Shown here one piece after another: positions 63,852 to 64,000 of a stretch of DNA of 64,000 nt. The stretch lies in contig NZ_LT629688.1 of assembly GCF_900101785.1 (NCBI RefSeq), forward strand, positions 4,278,001 through 4,342,000. Reading direction: 5' to 3'. How positions within the stretch are numbered: the stretch's first letter is position 1; each line of letters starts with the position of its first letter. This stretch comes from Auraticoccus monumenti (GTDB taxonomy: Bacteria > Actinomycetota > Actinomycetes > Propionibacteriales > Propionibacteriaceae). A program made the translations under genes and the position numbers. Below the pieces are notes generated by a model that ran no database searches, was not told where the DNA came from, and worked only from the letters and a program-made list of their open reading frames with translations.

Positions 63852-64000
63852 CGGACGCGGCTGAGCCAGGCCCCGGCCAGGGACGTCCACGCGTCGGCTC
63901 CGGGCTCGTCGGCGGCCAGGCCGATGCCGTGCAGGCCGTCGGGGAACACGTGCAGCTCGTGCGGCACCCCGGCGGCGGCCAGCGCCTGACCCAGGAGGTA
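63848..64000 (-). CDS. Alpha/beta hydrolase, C-terminal end (partial)
   Basis: The last 50 codons of a gene that begins beyond the window. The frame reads YLLGQALAAAGVPHELHVFP and continues DGLHGIGLAADEPG. This is the last part of an alpha/beta-hydrolase of the acetyl-esterase/dienelactone type, with the catalytic His in GLHGIGLA. Its stop lies 20 bases past the actP stop, tail to tail. The rest of the gene is not visible, so no substrate can be proposed. Confidence 0.78.
   Translation of the reverse strand, partial: YLLGQALAAAGVPHELHVFPDGLHGIGLAADEPGADAWTSLAGAWLSRVR

Overview
The window is very GC-rich, gene-dense chromosomal DNA from an actinobacterium. The markers for this are S-(hydroxymethyl)mycothiol dehydrogenase, paired ClpP1/ClpP2, the folC-DUF4233-ndk block, actinobacterial-type DinB, a giant RNase E/G, frequent GTG starts and ATGA/GTGA gene overlaps, and leaderless-looking promoters. 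A propionibacterial lineage is a plausible guess, but the sequence alone does not prove it.

Layout. 1-1893: a two-component pair (response regulator, then histidine kinase). 1931-5473: a MarR regulator divergent from a three-gene flavin redox operon, with two palindromic operators between them. 5512-9372 (minus strand): terminator, tRNA-Ala, histidine phosphatase, rsfS, nadD, a 47-aa membrane peptide, an acetyltransferase and proA. 9610-20924: an accessory block separating proA from proB. It holds an unknown gene, an MFS exporter, a BadF-type sugar kinase, a VOC protein, the mscR-MBL formaldehyde module and a five-gene peptide ABC importer. 21096-25582: proB, obg, an inserted AAA ATPase, rpmA and rplU. 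25708-30670: two tandem modules, each a GT2 glycosyltransferase followed by a polysialyltransferase-like protein. 30742-34377: rne. 34715-39581: MFS, then CPBP protease, ndk, DUF4233 and folC. 39708-42693: DsbA-like protein, secreted Ig-repeat protein and GNAT. 42690-47003: clpX, clpP2, clpP1 and tig. 47154-47373: tRNA-Pro and tRNA-Gly.

47390-54884 is the most intriguing part. Five tightly overlapping genes, transcribed as SWIM zinc finger, DUF5691, MoxR-type AAA+ ATPase, DUF5682 and VWA protein, start from one likely leaderless promoter. The MoxR/VWA pair suggests an ATP-driven remodelling machine. DUF5682 carries spaced His/Glu motifs that I think recall the TraB/TIKI/erythromycin-esterase fold. 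The biological role is not established from sequence.

54944-64000: an OhrR-like MarR regulator divergent from a 62-aa protein, DUF1772, RidA, a long unexplained inverted repeat, a D-aminoacylase plus D-threonine-aldolase-like operon, DNA polymerase IV, a small methyltransferase, the DUF485-actP acetate symporter operon, and the C-terminus of an alpha/beta hydrolase cut by the window edge.

Most housekeeping genes lie on the minus strand in the usual actinobacterial order (tig-clpP1-clpP2-clpX, folC-DUF4233-ndk, rne, rplU-rpmA-obg-proB, proA-nadD-rsfS). Lineage-specific genes are interleaved between these blocks. No transposase, integrase, CRISPR array or rRNA was seen.
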